From Acetobacterium sp. (GTDB lineage Bacteria > Bacillota > Clostridia > Eubacteriales > Eubacteriaceae), in the NCBI GenBank assembly GCA_028692885.1, contig JAQUWM010000017.1:1-41197 (forward strand): a stretch of 41,197 nt of DNA, in the 5' to 3' direction. Positions within the stretch are counted from its first letter, which is position 1, and each line of letters begins with the position of its first letter. This document shows positions 8,662-17,908 of the stretch, piece by piece. Position numbers and translations under genes: made by a program. The notes beneath the pieces were generated by a model, which ran no database searches, was not told where the DNA came from, and saw nothing but the letters and a program-made list of their open reading frames with translations.

Positions 8662-10725
8662 ATGAAGTTTCAGGAGATTTCAGATAAGCTGACACAATTT
8701 ATCAATCGATATAATTACCTGGCGGAAGATCGCAGTGCCAATGTGCTTTTTTTGCTTAAGTGCATGGTGTTAAAATATTTGGTGGACAATCAGCGTCTTG
8801 ATTTTGAAGCCCATCAGAAGAACATTAAAAAGAATTTTACCCTGGATTATATTCTGGAACTCTGGCAGGGAACGCCCCTGCCATTGGCTTTCTGGGAGCA
8901 ACAAGTAGTAGAGCCCCAACCAATTGGCGATGAGATATGGGATTGGGTCGGTAATTTGATCGCTGCCTCACCCTCTCTGGCAGGAGCGAATCCGGGCTTA
9001 ATTGGCAGTCTTTACGAAGCGAGTCTGCTGATCAATCATAAGAAAAACCACGGCATTTTTTATACGCCGGAAAATATCGCCACTTATATGGCTTCTGATG
9101 TGCTTGGCGCATACGAGGTGGGGGATAAACCTAAAGAAATTCGGATCTTGGACCCGGCATGTGGGAGTGGATCCCTATTAAGTGCTGTTTATGATAAAAT
9201 TATTTTAAAAAATGGCGAATTAAGTCCGAATGAAAAAGAAGCCCAGCATCGCCAGCTGCTGGAAACCGGCCTGCTGGGCGTAGATCGGGATCCGATTGCC
9301 TGTCTCGTGACCCGGTTGATTTTGACTTTAAAAGGAAAAAAATACGTTAAACCACTGGGGATTTTTTGCGGCGATATTCTGACCGAAGAATTAGTAAAAC
9401 CGCAGTCGGTGGATGTGGTAATCGGGAACCCGCCCTATGTCGGTCACAAGGAAATCCAGGCTGACTATATGAAACTGCTCAAAAGCCGTTACGATGAGGT
9501 GTACCGGGACAAGGGCGATCTTTCCTATTGTTTTATCTACCGGGGTTGGGAGCTGCTAAAACCGGAGGGGCAATTAATCCATATCACCTCTCGTTATTTT
9601 ATTGAAGCCTTTTTCGGGAAACCGTTACGAGCCTTTGTCAGGAAATCTTTTGCGATCCAGGAAATTGTCGATTTCAACGGCTTGCGGGTTATTGAAGGGG
9701 TTGGGATTGATCCCGCCATTATCCGACTGGTCAAAAAGACCCGAATTGATGACGGGCAAACCATTTCGGTTAAGCGGTTCATCATCAAAAACCATAAACC
9801 GGAAAGTTATTCCAAACTGATCCAATCACTGCATCAAAAAAATCATCAAAATGATCTTTATGAGGCATTTAAACTGCGGCAGGCCCAGTTAAATGACGAT
9901 TCCTGGCGGTTGTATTCGCCATCTATGCAGGGAATCATTGAAAAAATTGAGAAAAAAACACTGTTCACCCTGGATAATGTTGTGCAGAGTTTTCAGGGTA
10001 TTATTACCGGCAATGACAAGGCTTTTATCTTTGAACAGACTGATCCGGCGCTTTGTGCCTTTGATCCGGTCCTTTTAAAACCCTGGATCAAAAACAAGGA
10101 TGTCAAGGCCTACCAGGTAATAAAACCGCAGAAGAAAATCCTCTACACCAACAGAATCGGAGCTATTGATCAGCATCCAGAGGTGGCAGCGCATCTGGAA
10201 AAATACCGGGAAAAGCTCAAAAACCGTCGGGAATGCAAAAACGGCAAGCTGGCTTGGTATAAGCTTCAATGGGGACGGGATCCGGATCATTTTGAAGGAC
10301 GAAAAATTGTCTTTCCCTATAAGGCAACCCAAAATCGGTTTGCCATCGATGAAAATAAATGTTATTTTAGTGCCGATGTTTATGGATTGATTCTCAAACC
10401 CCGACTTTACCATCAGGTCAACGAGGAGTTTCTGGTGATGCTGTTAAATAGCCGGCTGTATAATTATTACTTTAAGTCCTATGGAAAAAAACTGGGGGAC
10501 AAGCTTTATGAGTATTATCCAAACACCCTGCTACGGCTGGGAATCCCGGATGTAAAAGATGAAACGATTAAGTTTTTTAAAGCTTCTTATGATAAAATTA
10601 TAAACTTAAAGAAAAATGGAGACATGGCCGAAGCAGACAAGATGCTTGCTGAAATCGACCAGTGGTTCTATGATTTTTTTGAGCTAAACCAGGTAGAAAT
10701 AGCTGTGATTGAAACGAACCGGTGA
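8662..10725 (+). CDS. Eco57I/TaqI-type N6-adenine DNA methyltransferase, solitary
   Basis: A 687-residue class I SAM-dependent DNA methyltransferase. The SAM motif DPACGSG is at about residues 164-170 and the adenine-methylase catalytic motif NPPY at about 255-258. The C-terminal third resembles the TaqI-like target-recognition region (FQGIITGNDKAFIF, a segment rich in aromatic residues, then MLLNSRLYNYYFKSYGKKLGD). I chose the second ATG, which has AAAGAGG at proper spacing; the ATG fifteen bases earlier has none. No nuclease domain is evident and no restriction gene adjoins it, so it may be an orphan regulatory or protective methylase. It is followed by rarA after 59 bases. An endonuclease function fused in the N-terminal 130 residues cannot be excluded. 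Confidence 0.85.
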   Translation: MKFQEISDKLTQFINRYNYLAEDRSANVLFLLKCMVLKYLVDNQRLDFEAHQKNIKKNFTLDYILELWQGTPLPLAFWEQQVVEPQPIGDEIWDWVGNLIAASPSLAGANPGLIGSLYEASLLINHKKNHGIFYTPENIATYMASDVLGAYEVGDKPKEIRILDPACGSGSLLSAVYDKIILKNGELSPNEKEAQHRQLLETGLLGVDRDPIACLVTRLILTLKGKKYVKPLGIFCGDILTEELVKPQSVDVVIGNPPYVGHKEIQADYMKLLKSRYDEVYRDKGDLSYCFIYRGWELLKPEGQLIHITSRYFIEAFFGKPLRAFVRKSFAIQEIVDFNGLRVIEGVGIDPAIIRLVKKTRIDDGQTISVKRFIIKNHKPESYSKLIQSLHQKNHQNDLYEAFKLRQAQLNDDSWRLYSPSMQGIIEKIEKKTLFTLDNVVQSFQGIITGNDKAFIFEQTDPALCAFDPVLLKPWIKNKDVKAYQVIKPQKKILYTNRIGAIDQHPEVAAHLEKYREKLKNRRECKNGKLAWYKLQWGRDPDHFEGRKIVFPYKATQNRFAIDENKCYFSADVYGLILKPRLYHQVNEEFLVMLLNSRLYNYYFKSYGKKLGDKLYEYYPNTLLRLGIPDVKDETIKFFKASYDKIINLKKNGDMAEADKMLAEIDQWFYDFFELNQVEIAVIETNR

Positions 10726-10784
10726 TTACGAACGTGCCATCAGCTTCGTAAAACTAGGATAGAACGCGATCGTGAAAGGACATT

Positions 10785-12113
10785 ATGCAGGAAAGTTTTT
10801 TTAACCAGAATTATGAAGGCCAAATCGCCGATAATGCGCCCCTTGCGGTAAGAATGCGACCTCAGACACTGGCCGAATTTGTCGGCCAGCAGCATATTAT
10901 TGGTCGCGGGAAACTCTTGTATCGGCTGATTGAAGCGGATAAACTGTCCTCGGTGGTGTTTTACGGACCGCCCGGTACTGGCAAAACCTCATTGGCAAAA
11001 ATTATTGCCAACCGCACTAATGCGGTGTTTTATGAGCTGAATGCGGTCACCTCGGGAAAAAAAGAAATCACTGAGGTGCTGGATAAGGCCAAAAACAATC
11101 TGGGGGTTTATAATAAAAAATCGATCCTCTTTATTGACGAGATCCATCGCTTTAATAAGGCCCAGCAGGATGCCCTGTTACCCAGCGTCGAAAAAGGGCT
11201 GGTGACCCTGATTGGGGCCACCACTGAAAATCCCTATTTTGAAATCAACTCGCCACTATTGTCCCGTTCCACTATTTTCGAGTTTTACAATCTGACCCCG
11301 GACGATATCCGTGATGTGATTAAGCGGGCTATCGAGGATCGGGACCGCGGCTATGGCGTGATGAAAATAAAATGTGATCAGGACGCCCTCGATCATTTTG
11401 CCGAGGTGGCCAACGGCGATGTTCGCCGAGCCTTGAACGCCCTGGAACTGGGAATTCTGACGGTTGATAAAAACGCCGACGGCGTCATTGTTATCGATCT
11501 CGAGACAGCGCAGGAGTGTATCCAGCAGCGGGCCGTCCAATATGATAAAAATGGCGATAATCATTATGATACAATTTCTGCCTTTATCAAGAGTATCCGC
11601 GGTTCCGATCCCGATGCGGCGCTTTACTGGATGGCTAAAATGATTACGGCGGGTGAAGACCCCAAGTTTATAGCCCGTCGGATTGTGATCTCAGCTTCTG
11701 AGGATATTGGTAACGCCGAACCGCTGGCTTTAACCGTGGCAATGGCTGCCGCTGATGCAGTTGCCTTTATCGGCATGCCAGAAGCCCGGATTAATCTGGC
11801 CCAGGCGGTGGTTTTTCTGGCCTGTGCGCCCAAAAGTAACGCCTCCTATCTGGCGGTGGATGCGGCTATTGATGCCGTCAAGCATGTCTCAAACAGCAAT
11901 GTTCCAGCGCATTTACAGGATACTCATTATTCGGGCAGCAAAAAACTGGGTCGTGGCATGACGTATCAGTATCCCCATAATTATCCCGGGCACTATGTTA
12001 AACAGCAGTACCTTCCGGATGATCTGGTCGGCACTCATTTTTATGAACCGACGGAAATGGGTCATGAACGCAAAATGAAAGAATATCTCAAGAAAAATGG
12101 GATTATTGAATAA
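10785..12113 (+). CDS. rarA: Replication-associated recombination protein RarA (MgsA)
   Basis: A clamp-loader-like AAA+ ATPase that acts at stalled replication forks. The 442 residues match the family. The Walker A motif GPPGTGKT is at residues 61-68, Walker B is LFIDEIHRF near 116-124, and GATTENPYF, a sensor 1 segment, follows. The C-terminal MgsA region has [22 protein letters not shown], and the chain ends in the typical [17 protein letters not shown]-like stretch (here [11 protein letters not shown]). The ATG follows AAAGGAC. It precedes the M16C peptidase by 24 bases. Confidence 0.95.
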   Translation: MQESFFNQNYEGQIADNAPLAVRMRPQTLAEFVGQQHIIGRGKLLYRLIEADKLSSVVFYGPPGTGKTSLAKIIANRTNAVFYELNAVTSGKKEITEVLDKAKNNLGVYNKKSILFIDEIHRFNKAQQDALLPSVEKGLVTLIGATTENPYFEINSPLLSRSTIFEFYNLTPDDIRDVIKRAIEDRDRGYGVMKIKCDQDALDHFAEVANGDVRRALNALELGILTVDKNADGVIVIDLETAQECIQQRAVQYDKNGDNHYDTISAFIKSIRGSDPDAALYWMAKMITAGEDPKFIARRIVISASEDIGNAEPLALTVAMAAADAVAFIGMPEARINLAQAVVFLACAPKSNASYLAVDAAIDAVKHVSNSNVPAHLQDTHYSGSKKLGRGMTYQYPHNYPGHYVKQQYLPDDLVGTHFYEPTEMGHERKMKEYLKKNGIIE

Positions 12114-12137
12114 ATACGAATAGAAAAGGAGAGACAT

Positions 12138-15092
12138 TTGAAAAAAGAATTACAAGAACAACAGGAAAAAATGTTTAAACTGGAAGAAAATATTCATGGG
12201 TTTATCTTGAATAAAGAAGAATTTGTGGAAGAAATAGATGGCTTTGCCCGAACCTTTGTCCATGAGAAAACCGGAGCGCAATTAGTATATATATCGGCCG
12301 ACGATGATAATAAGGTTTTTTCAATCAGCTTTCGCACCCCATCCACCGACAGCACCGGGGTGCCCCATATTCTAGAGCATTCGGTTTTATGCGGATCAAA
12401 AAAGTATCCAGTTAAGGAACCCTTTGTAGAGTTGGCCAAAGGATCGCTAAACACCTTCCTCAATGCCATGACCTATCCCGATAAAACGATGTACCCGATT
12501 GCCAGCACTAATGCCAAAGATTTTATGAATCTGATGGATGTTTATCTAGATGCGGTTTTTTATCCCAATATCTATGAAAATCCCTATACCTTTCAACAGG
12601 AGGGCTGGCATTATCACATTGAAAATGCGGATGATCCAATTATCTACAATGGGGTGGTTTATAATGAAATGAAGGGCGCTTTCTCCAATCCGGAGGAATT
12701 ATTGCAGAATAAGATTTTTGAATCCCTTTATCCGGAGTCCTGTTACCGGTTTGAATCTGGCGGAGATCCAGATGTGATTCCAGAACTGACCTATGCCGAT
12801 TTTCTGGGCTTTCATAAAAAATATTATCATCCCTCCAACAGCTATATTTATCTTTATGGCGATGGGGATGTTCGGGCGCACTTGAAATATTTAAACGATG
12901 AATATCTCAGTGCCTTCGAAAAAGAAACAGTTGATAGTGAGATTATGGCCCAGCCACCACTTAAAACCCGGGCTGAAATACGAACATCCTACGGGGTATC
13001 GAAGGAAGAAGCCCTGGAAAATAAAGACTATCTGGCCTTAAATGTGGTGTTGGGAGATAAATTATCCTATGAAGATGCCCTGGCTTTTGATATTCTGGCT
13101 CATATTATTTTAAATAATAATTCGTCGCCGTTAAAAGAGGCCTTGTTGGACTTGAAAATTGCTGAAGATGTCAGTTATCATTATAGTAGTTCGCTCAGAC
13201 AACCCTATTTTTCGATTGTCCTTAAAAATACTGAGGAAAAACATCGCGACTTATTTGTCAATACGGTGGAGTCGGTGTTGAATAAGCTGGCAAATGAAGG
13301 GCTTGATCCGCTTAGCGTCGAAGCGGGCATCAATATCCATGAATTTTCCCATATTGAAGGGGAATACGGTGCCTATCCCAAAGGCCTGATTTATGGGATT
13401 GAAATGATGGATGACTGGCTCTATGGTGACGACCCGATTGCCTATCTTAAATACAAAGCGGCCTTTAAAAAATTCAAGGACAGCTGGAAAGACGGCTATT
13501 TTGAAAAACTGCTTAAACGGATGCTGATTGACAATACCCACCAAACGCTGGTGACGATTGTGCCGGATAATACCCTGCAAGAAAAAGCCGATCAGGCGTT
13601 AGCGGAAAAACTAGCAGTGTATAAAGCCAGTCTGACCGCGGAACAACTGCAGGCGCTGGTTGATGAAACCCAAACCCTGATGCAAAAACAAAACGAAGAG
13701 GATGCTCCAGAAGATCTGGAAAAAATTCCCAAGCTGTCACTGGCCGATATCAGCCGCACCGGCCGAACCTATCCTCTGGAAGTGACCGAAGTACTGGATA
13801 CCACCCTGCTGTTTCATCCCGGTTTTACCGGCGGGATTTCCTATTTAAAACTATATTTTGATTATAGCGAGCTGCCCCAGGAAGATTTGAAATTTTTATC
13901 GCTGCTGTGTAAGATGCTCGGTAGCCTTAGTACCGAAACGATGGATTTCCGAAGACTGAGTCAGGAAATTGAAATTCATACCGGCGGTTTGTCCTTTGGG
14001 ATCGAGTCCTATGATGATGTTCATCATTTTGGCGATTTTACCTCTAATTGTTACGTAAAGGGTAAAGCGGTAGCTGAAAATATCCCGACCCTGATCAGTA
14101 TTATGACCGATGTGATTACCAAGACCGGCTTTCAGGAAAAAAACCTGATCCATGATATGATTCGGGAAATCAAAACCCATAAAGAGACCCAGTTTTTAAC
14201 CGCCGGCCATGTGGTTGGGGTACAACGACTGCAATCCTACTATTCGCAGTCAGCCCGGCTGTTTGAAGAATTTGGCGGCATTGAGTTCTATCGTTTTATT
14301 GCGGATCTGGAAGCAAACTTTGATGAAAAATTTGAAGCCCTGGCCGAAAAGCTGGCCAGCATTGCGGCGTTGGTATTCACCCGAAAAAAACCGCTGATCA
14401 GTATTACTGGCACCGAAGAAATCCGGGATCGGACTTTGGTTGCCCTAAGTTCTTATGTATCGGGACTGACTCCCCCAAAAGCGGTGAAGAATGCCTTTAC
14501 CTTTGAGACTGAAATTGCCAACGAAGGTTTTTTAACCGCGGCCAAGATTCAATATGTTTCCCAGGGCTATAATATTAGAGCTTTAGGTTACGAATACGCT
14601 GGTTCTCAGCTGGTCTTAAAAGGACTTCTGTCGATGGACTATCTCTGGAACAAGGTTCGGGTTCAGGGCGGTGCCTACGGTGCCTTTATGAGCATCGGAC
14701 GGGGCGGCGACCTGTATTTCGGATCCTATCGGGACCCAAAACTTAAAAAGACCTTTGAAGCCTATCAGGGAGTTGTTGATTATATCAATCAGTTGGATCT
14801 TTCCGAACGTGAGCTGGAAAAGTATATCATCGGAACCATCAGTAGCAAGGATGTACCGCTGAGTGCCTCGGTGAAAGGCGAAATAGCGGATAATTTCTAT
14901 TTCAGCGGGGTCACTGCCGCAGATCTGCAAAAAGAGCGGGACGAAATTTTAGAAACCACGGTTGAACAATTAAAAAGCTACGCAAAAATGATTGCGGCGG
15001 TGCTGGCCAAAAATGCCATTTGTGTTTTAGGCAGTGAAGAAGCGATTAACGAAGAAAAGGAATTGTTTAACGTGACCCGCTATATCAAATAG
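12138..15092 (+). CDS. M16C family zinc metallopeptidase (presequence protease/CYM1-like)
   Basis: A 984-residue peptidase of the insulinase superfamily with two tandem M16 halves plus the M16C-associated linker. The inverted zinc motif HILEH gives H77, E80 and H81. The downstream metal-ligand glutamate is probably in VVYNEMKGAFSNPE near residue 177. The second half has lost the zinc motif, as usual. Length and motifs fit bacterial and organellar presequence proteases that degrade short peptides. The start is a TTG preceded by AAGGAG at seven bases; no nearby ATG in frame fits as well. No signal peptide is visible, so it is probably cytoplasmic. Confidence 0.92.
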   Translation: MKKELQEQQEKMFKLEENIHGFILNKEEFVEEIDGFARTFVHEKTGAQLVYISADDDNKVFSISFRTPSTDSTGVPHILEHSVLCGSKKYPVKEPFVELAKGSLNTFLNAMTYPDKTMYPIASTNAKDFMNLMDVYLDAVFYPNIYENPYTFQQEGWHYHIENADDPIIYNGVVYNEMKGAFSNPEELLQNKIFESLYPESCYRFESGGDPDVIPELTYADFLGFHKKYYHPSNSYIYLYGDGDVRAHLKYLNDEYLSAFEKETVDSEIMAQPPLKTRAEIRTSYGVSKEEALENKDYLALNVVLGDKLSYEDALAFDILAHIILNNNSSPLKEALLDLKIAEDVSYHYSSSLRQPYFSIVLKNTEEKHRDLFVNTVESVLNKLANEGLDPLSVEAGINIHEFSHIEGEYGAYPKGLIYGIEMMDDWLYGDDPIAYLKYKAAFKKFKDSWKDGYFEKLLKRMLIDNTHQTLVTIVPDNTLQEKADQALAEKLAVYKASLTAEQLQALVDETQTLMQKQNEEDAPEDLEKIPKLSLADISRTGRTYPLEVTEVLDTTLLFHPGFTGGISYLKLYFDYSELPQEDLKFLSLLCKMLGSLSTETMDFRRLSQEIEIHTGGLSFGIESYDDVHHFGDFTSNCYVKGKAVAENIPTLISIMTDVITKTGFQEKNLIHDMIREIKTHKETQFLTAGHVVGVQRLQSYYSQSARLFEEFGGIEFYRFIADLEANFDEKFEALAEKLASIAALVFTRKKPLISITGTEEIRDRTLVALSSYVSGLTPPKAVKNAFTFETEIANEGFLTAAKIQYVSQGYNIRALGYEYAGSQLVLKGLLSMDYLWNKVRVQGGAYGAFMSIGRGGDLYFGSYRDPKLKKTFEAYQGVVDYINQLDLSERELEKYIIGTISSKDVPLSASVKGEIADNFYFSGVTAADLQKERDEILETTVEQLKSYAKMIAAVLAKNAICVLGSEEAINEEKELFNVTRYIK

Positions 15093-15114
15093 CAGTTTTG
15101 AGGGGAGAGGGGAT

Positions 15115-16545
15115 ATGAAAAGAAAAATAGGATTATTGTTGATACTTAGTCTGGCTTTTTTCTCATCTGGTGTTTTGGCGGCGGGCTTGCCTGCCTATGG
15201 CGCCGATGAGGGTGTGATTATTTATGAAGTAACTAGTGGCGATATTCTTTTTGCCCAAAAGCAGAATGAAAAATTTTATCCGGCCAGTACCACCAAACTG
15301 ATGACGGCTCTGGTAGCGATTGAGAACGGTGATCTTAACGAGAATATCACCGTCGGCGATGAGATTGCAAGTTTAGATGAGGACAGCAGCACCGCCGGTC
15401 TTGAAGCCGAAGAGGTGCTGTCTCTCAATGAACTGTTGTATGCTTTGCTGTTGCCATCCGGAAATGATGCGGCAGAAACCATCGCTGTCAATATCGGTAA
15501 AAAAATTGCCGGAGACAGCTCAATTAGTGCCGATAAAGCTTACGAAGCTTTTATCGCAGCCATGAATAAAAAAGCTAAAGAAATGGGGATGACCGGTACC
15601 AATTTTACCAATCCTCACGGCCTGCATAATGATAAACATTATACCACCGCTGCCGATATGCTGATTCTGACCAGGACTGCCTTTGAGGAGACTACCATTA
15701 AAGCCATCACCCGAGCCAAGGTGCATGAGGTTCAAACCAATAAAACTAAACACAAGTGGAATAATTCCAACTTGTTACTGTATTCCAACTTTACTGAATT
15801 ATCCGAAGAGTATCGGGTTGCCAATAATCTTTCCGGCACCAATCCAGTTTTTAATGGCTATGCCAGCAGCGGAAAAACCGGATTTACCGAAGAAGCGAAT
15901 AAATGTCTGGTTTTTGAAGGTGAAGGCAACGACAAAAATATGATCGGGATCATCCTCAATGCTGATGAGACCGTTATTTTTAAGGAAGCCAGCGATACCA
16001 TCAATGCGGTGGTCAAAGAATATGAATTGCTGGAATGGTCGACTCCGGAAGCCGAAGACCAAGTTGTCCAGGTGGTCAATTATCATGTCTTTGATGGCAA
16101 TAAACTGAAGTATCAGACTAATGACCCGCTGATTACCGCCGTGCCTCAAGCCAATCAGGCTGACTACACCGCCAAGGTGAAATGGGATGAAACTAAGGTG
16201 ATGGGGGACGAAACCCTGGCAAATCTGGAAACGGATCTTAAAGCAGGGGAACAGATTGGCGAATTGCAGGTCTATAACGGTGAAACTTTTGTCGAAGCTA
16301 CCCCACTGTACGCCGTCAATGATATGAAAGCCCGAAACTGGACTGATTATCCGATTCTTTACTGGTATGTGACGATCATTGTGATTCTGATATTGTTGGC
16401 CATTCTACGAATTATGTTTGTTCAGTTTATGCGCAAAAATAATATCAGATATAAAAAGATTAAGATTAAGAAAAAGTCAAATTCTTCCAGTCGCAGACCA
16501 TCCAATGGCAGATCATCCAATCAGCCGCCGAAGCGGAGACGATAG
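15115..16545 (+). CDS. D-alanyl-D-alanine carboxypeptidase, S11 family (DacA-like)
   Basis: A low-molecular-weight penicillin-binding protein that trims the terminal D-Ala of peptidoglycan stem peptides outside the membrane. An N-terminal signal peptide (residues 1-23 or so) is followed by the three serine-peptidase motifs: S58-TT-K61, S115-G-N117 and K254-T-G256. After the catalytic and beta-rich domains comes a C-terminal transmembrane helix (about WYVTIIVILILLAILRIMF) and a lysine- and serine-rich basic tail. The tail is long compared with PBP5, which ends in an amphipathic helix. The gene starts 22 bases after the peptidase gene with a GGGGAGAGGGG site. Confidence 0.93.
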   Translation: MKRKIGLLLILSLAFFSSGVLAAGLPAYGADEGVIIYEVTSGDILFAQKQNEKFYPASTTKLMTALVAIENGDLNENITVGDEIASLDEDSSTAGLEAEEVLSLNELLYALLLPSGNDAAETIAVNIGKKIAGDSSISADKAYEAFIAAMNKKAKEMGMTGTNFTNPHGLHNDKHYTTAADMLILTRTAFEETTIKAITRAKVHEVQTNKTKHKWNNSNLLLYSNFTELSEEYRVANNLSGTNPVFNGYASSGKTGFTEEANKCLVFEGEGNDKNMIGIILNADETVIFKEASDTINAVVKEYELLEWSTPEAEDQVVQVVNYHVFDGNKLKYQTNDPLITAVPQANQADYTAKVKWDETKVMGDETLANLETDLKAGEQIGELQVYNGETFVEATPLYAVNDMKARNWTDYPILYWYVTIIVILILLAILRIMFVQFMRKNNIRYKKIKIKKKSNSSSRRPSNGRSSNQPPKRRR

Positions 16546-16563
16546 CACAAACGCAAAATAATC

Positions 16564-16592
16564 GGAGTCTGTCAGTAAAAAGGACAGACTCC
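16564..16592 (+). terminator. Inverted repeat after the carboxypeptidase gene, probable weak terminator
   Basis: GGAGTCTGTC and GACAGACTCC form a perfect ten-base stem with a nine-base loop. Only AGTTATT follows, so the T tract is poor. It lies just before the cbiM promoter and separates the two units. Confidence 0.55.
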
Positions 16593-16604
16593 AGTTATTA
16601 AAGC

Positions 16605-16633
16605 TTGACATGTATAGACAAGTAGTTTATAAT
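16605..16633 (+). promoter_or_regulatory. Consensus promoter of the cobalt transporter operon
   Basis: TTGACA and TATAAT match the consensus exactly and are 17 bases apart. Transcription would start near 16640 and leave a leader of about 138 bases before cbiM, long enough to hold the structured elements described next. Confidence 0.9.
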
Positions 16634-16640
16634 TTAGATA

Positions 16641-16747
16641 GTATTTCGCATTGAAGTGTAGAATACGAATCAATTTTAAGATACGAAAATGATGCCATGA
16701 AGGTATTTCCAGAGTTGAAACTTGGAGGTGTTCTTCGTGTTTTTTTT
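16641..16747 (+). promoter_or_regulatory. Structured leader with intrinsic terminator before cbiM, unidentified class
   Basis: An upstream hairpin pairs GTATT (16641-16645) with AATAC (16662-16666) and has an inner CATT/AGTG stem. Downstream, CATGAAG (16696-16702) pairs with CTTCGTG (16733-16739), enclosing a second stem CCA/TGG, and is followed by eight T (16740-16747), a good intrinsic terminator. TACGAA occurs twice (16664-16669 and 16682-16687), and either copy can pair with TTCGTG, offering alternative folds. The layout suggests attenuation. It lacks the conserved cobalamin riboswitch boxes, and I do not recognise a NiCo aptamer. Confidence 0.55.
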
Positions 16748-16778
16748 GTATATTTTTAAATTTTGAGGAGGTTTTATT

Positions 16779-17792
16779 ATGCACATGGCAGATGCTTTAG
16801 TTTCTCCGGCAGTCGGTGGAATCATGCTTGCGGCTAGTGCCGGAGCAATCGCCTATTCGGCGTATAAATGTAAAGACGATTTAGATGAAAAAAAGATCCC
16901 GTTAATGGGTGTTATGGGGGCAGTGATTTTCGCCGGACAAATGATTAATTTCACCATTCCGGGAACCGGTTCCAGCGGACACATAGGCGGGGGAATTTTA
17001 CTGGCCGCCCTGTTGGGACCATTTCCGGCATTTCTAGCTCTTACTGCAGTATTGCTGATTCAGGCATTATTTTTTGCCGATGGCGGACTTTTGGCTTTAG
17101 GTGCAAATATCTGGAACTTGGGTTTCTATGCCTGTTTACTGGTTTACCCCTTTGTTTTTAAACCGATTGTAAAAAAAGGATTGACGCCGACCCGGATATC
17201 CGTTGCATCCGTGGTTTCGGTTATGTTAGCGTTGACCTTGGGAGCCATTTCAGTGGTGATTCAAACGCTGGCTTCAGGCATTACCGAATTGCCGATGGCA
17301 ACCTTTATGGGGATGATGATTCCGATTCATCTGGCGATTGGACTGGTTGAAGGGATTGTTACCGGCGGGATTTTAGTCTTCATCTACAAGATGAGACCAG
17401 AATTGCTGGAATCATCCATGGATAACAAAAAATTACCGAAAAACCTGTCGATTCAAAAGGTACTTGGCGTTTTACTGGTGTTTGCCATTGTTGTTGGCGG
17501 CGGTTTGTCGCTGCTGGCTTCTTCCAATCCCGATGGTTTGGAATGGTCAATGGAAAATGTCGCCGGAACCGCCGAACTGGAAACCTCAGGTAATGCCTAC
17601 GACAGTGCCGCCGGGATTCAGGAAAGCACCGCCTTCCTGCCGGATTACGGTTTCAAATCAACGGATGGTGAAGGATCAGCCGCCGGAACCAGTGTGTCTG
17701 GTATTATTGGCGCAGGGATTACCCTGATCCTGGCTGGCGGCACCGGTTATCTGATTTACGCCGTCAAACGCCGAAAAGAAAAAACGGCGTAA
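16779..17792 (+). CDS. cbiM: Cobalt ECF transporter substrate-binding component CbiM with fused CbiN-like domain
   Basis: The membrane component that captures Co2+ for uptake by an energy-coupling factor transporter. It starts MHMADAL; in this family the N-terminal Met-His pair helps form the metal site, so the start is well fixed, and GAGGAGG sits seven bases upstream. About residues 1-210 form the CbiM membrane domain. From about residue 225 a CbiN-like part follows: a helix, an extracytoplasmic stretch with the PDGLEWS motif, and a final helix (IIGAGITLILAGGTGYLIYAV) with a basic tail. The fusion explains the missing separate cbiN. Nickel as substrate cannot be ruled out from sequence. Confidence 0.9.
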   Translation: MHMADALVSPAVGGIMLAASAGAIAYSAYKCKDDLDEKKIPLMGVMGAVIFAGQMINFTIPGTGSSGHIGGGILLAALLGPFPAFLALTAVLLIQALFFADGGLLALGANIWNLGFYACLLVYPFVFKPIVKKGLTPTRISVASVVSVMLALTLGAISVVIQTLASGITELPMATFMGMMIPIHLAIGLVEGIVTGGILVFIYKMRPELLESSMDNKKLPKNLSIQKVLGVLLVFAIVVGGGLSLLASSNPDGLEWSMENVAGTAELETSGNAYDSAAGIQESTAFLPDYGFKSTDGEGSAAGTSVSGIIGAGITLILAGGTGYLIYAVKRRKEKTA

Positions 17793-17852
17793 CTGATTCA
17801 ATACTAATTGAAATGACAACCTTTATATGGTAACATTAATAATAGTTTGCTT

Positions 17853-17882
17853 AATAACCTCTGTTTAGTAACAGAGGTTATT
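17853..17882 (+). terminator. Perfect hairpin between cbiM and cbiQ
   Basis: A 13-base perfect stem (AATAACCTCTGTT and its complement) with the loop TAGT is followed by TTTAATATTT. It could be a partial terminator that lowers cbiQO relative to cbiM, or a processing or stability hairpin within the message. Confidence 0.6.
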
Positions 17883-17908
17883 TAATATTTAAGTGAAAGG
17901 TAGCCTCA

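Noticed and set aside
16630-16778. Cobalamin or NiCo riboswitch before cbiM
   Set aside because: The AGTCAGGAGACC box and other cobalamin elements are absent, and I could not fit the NiCo junction. Reported as an unidentified leader instead.
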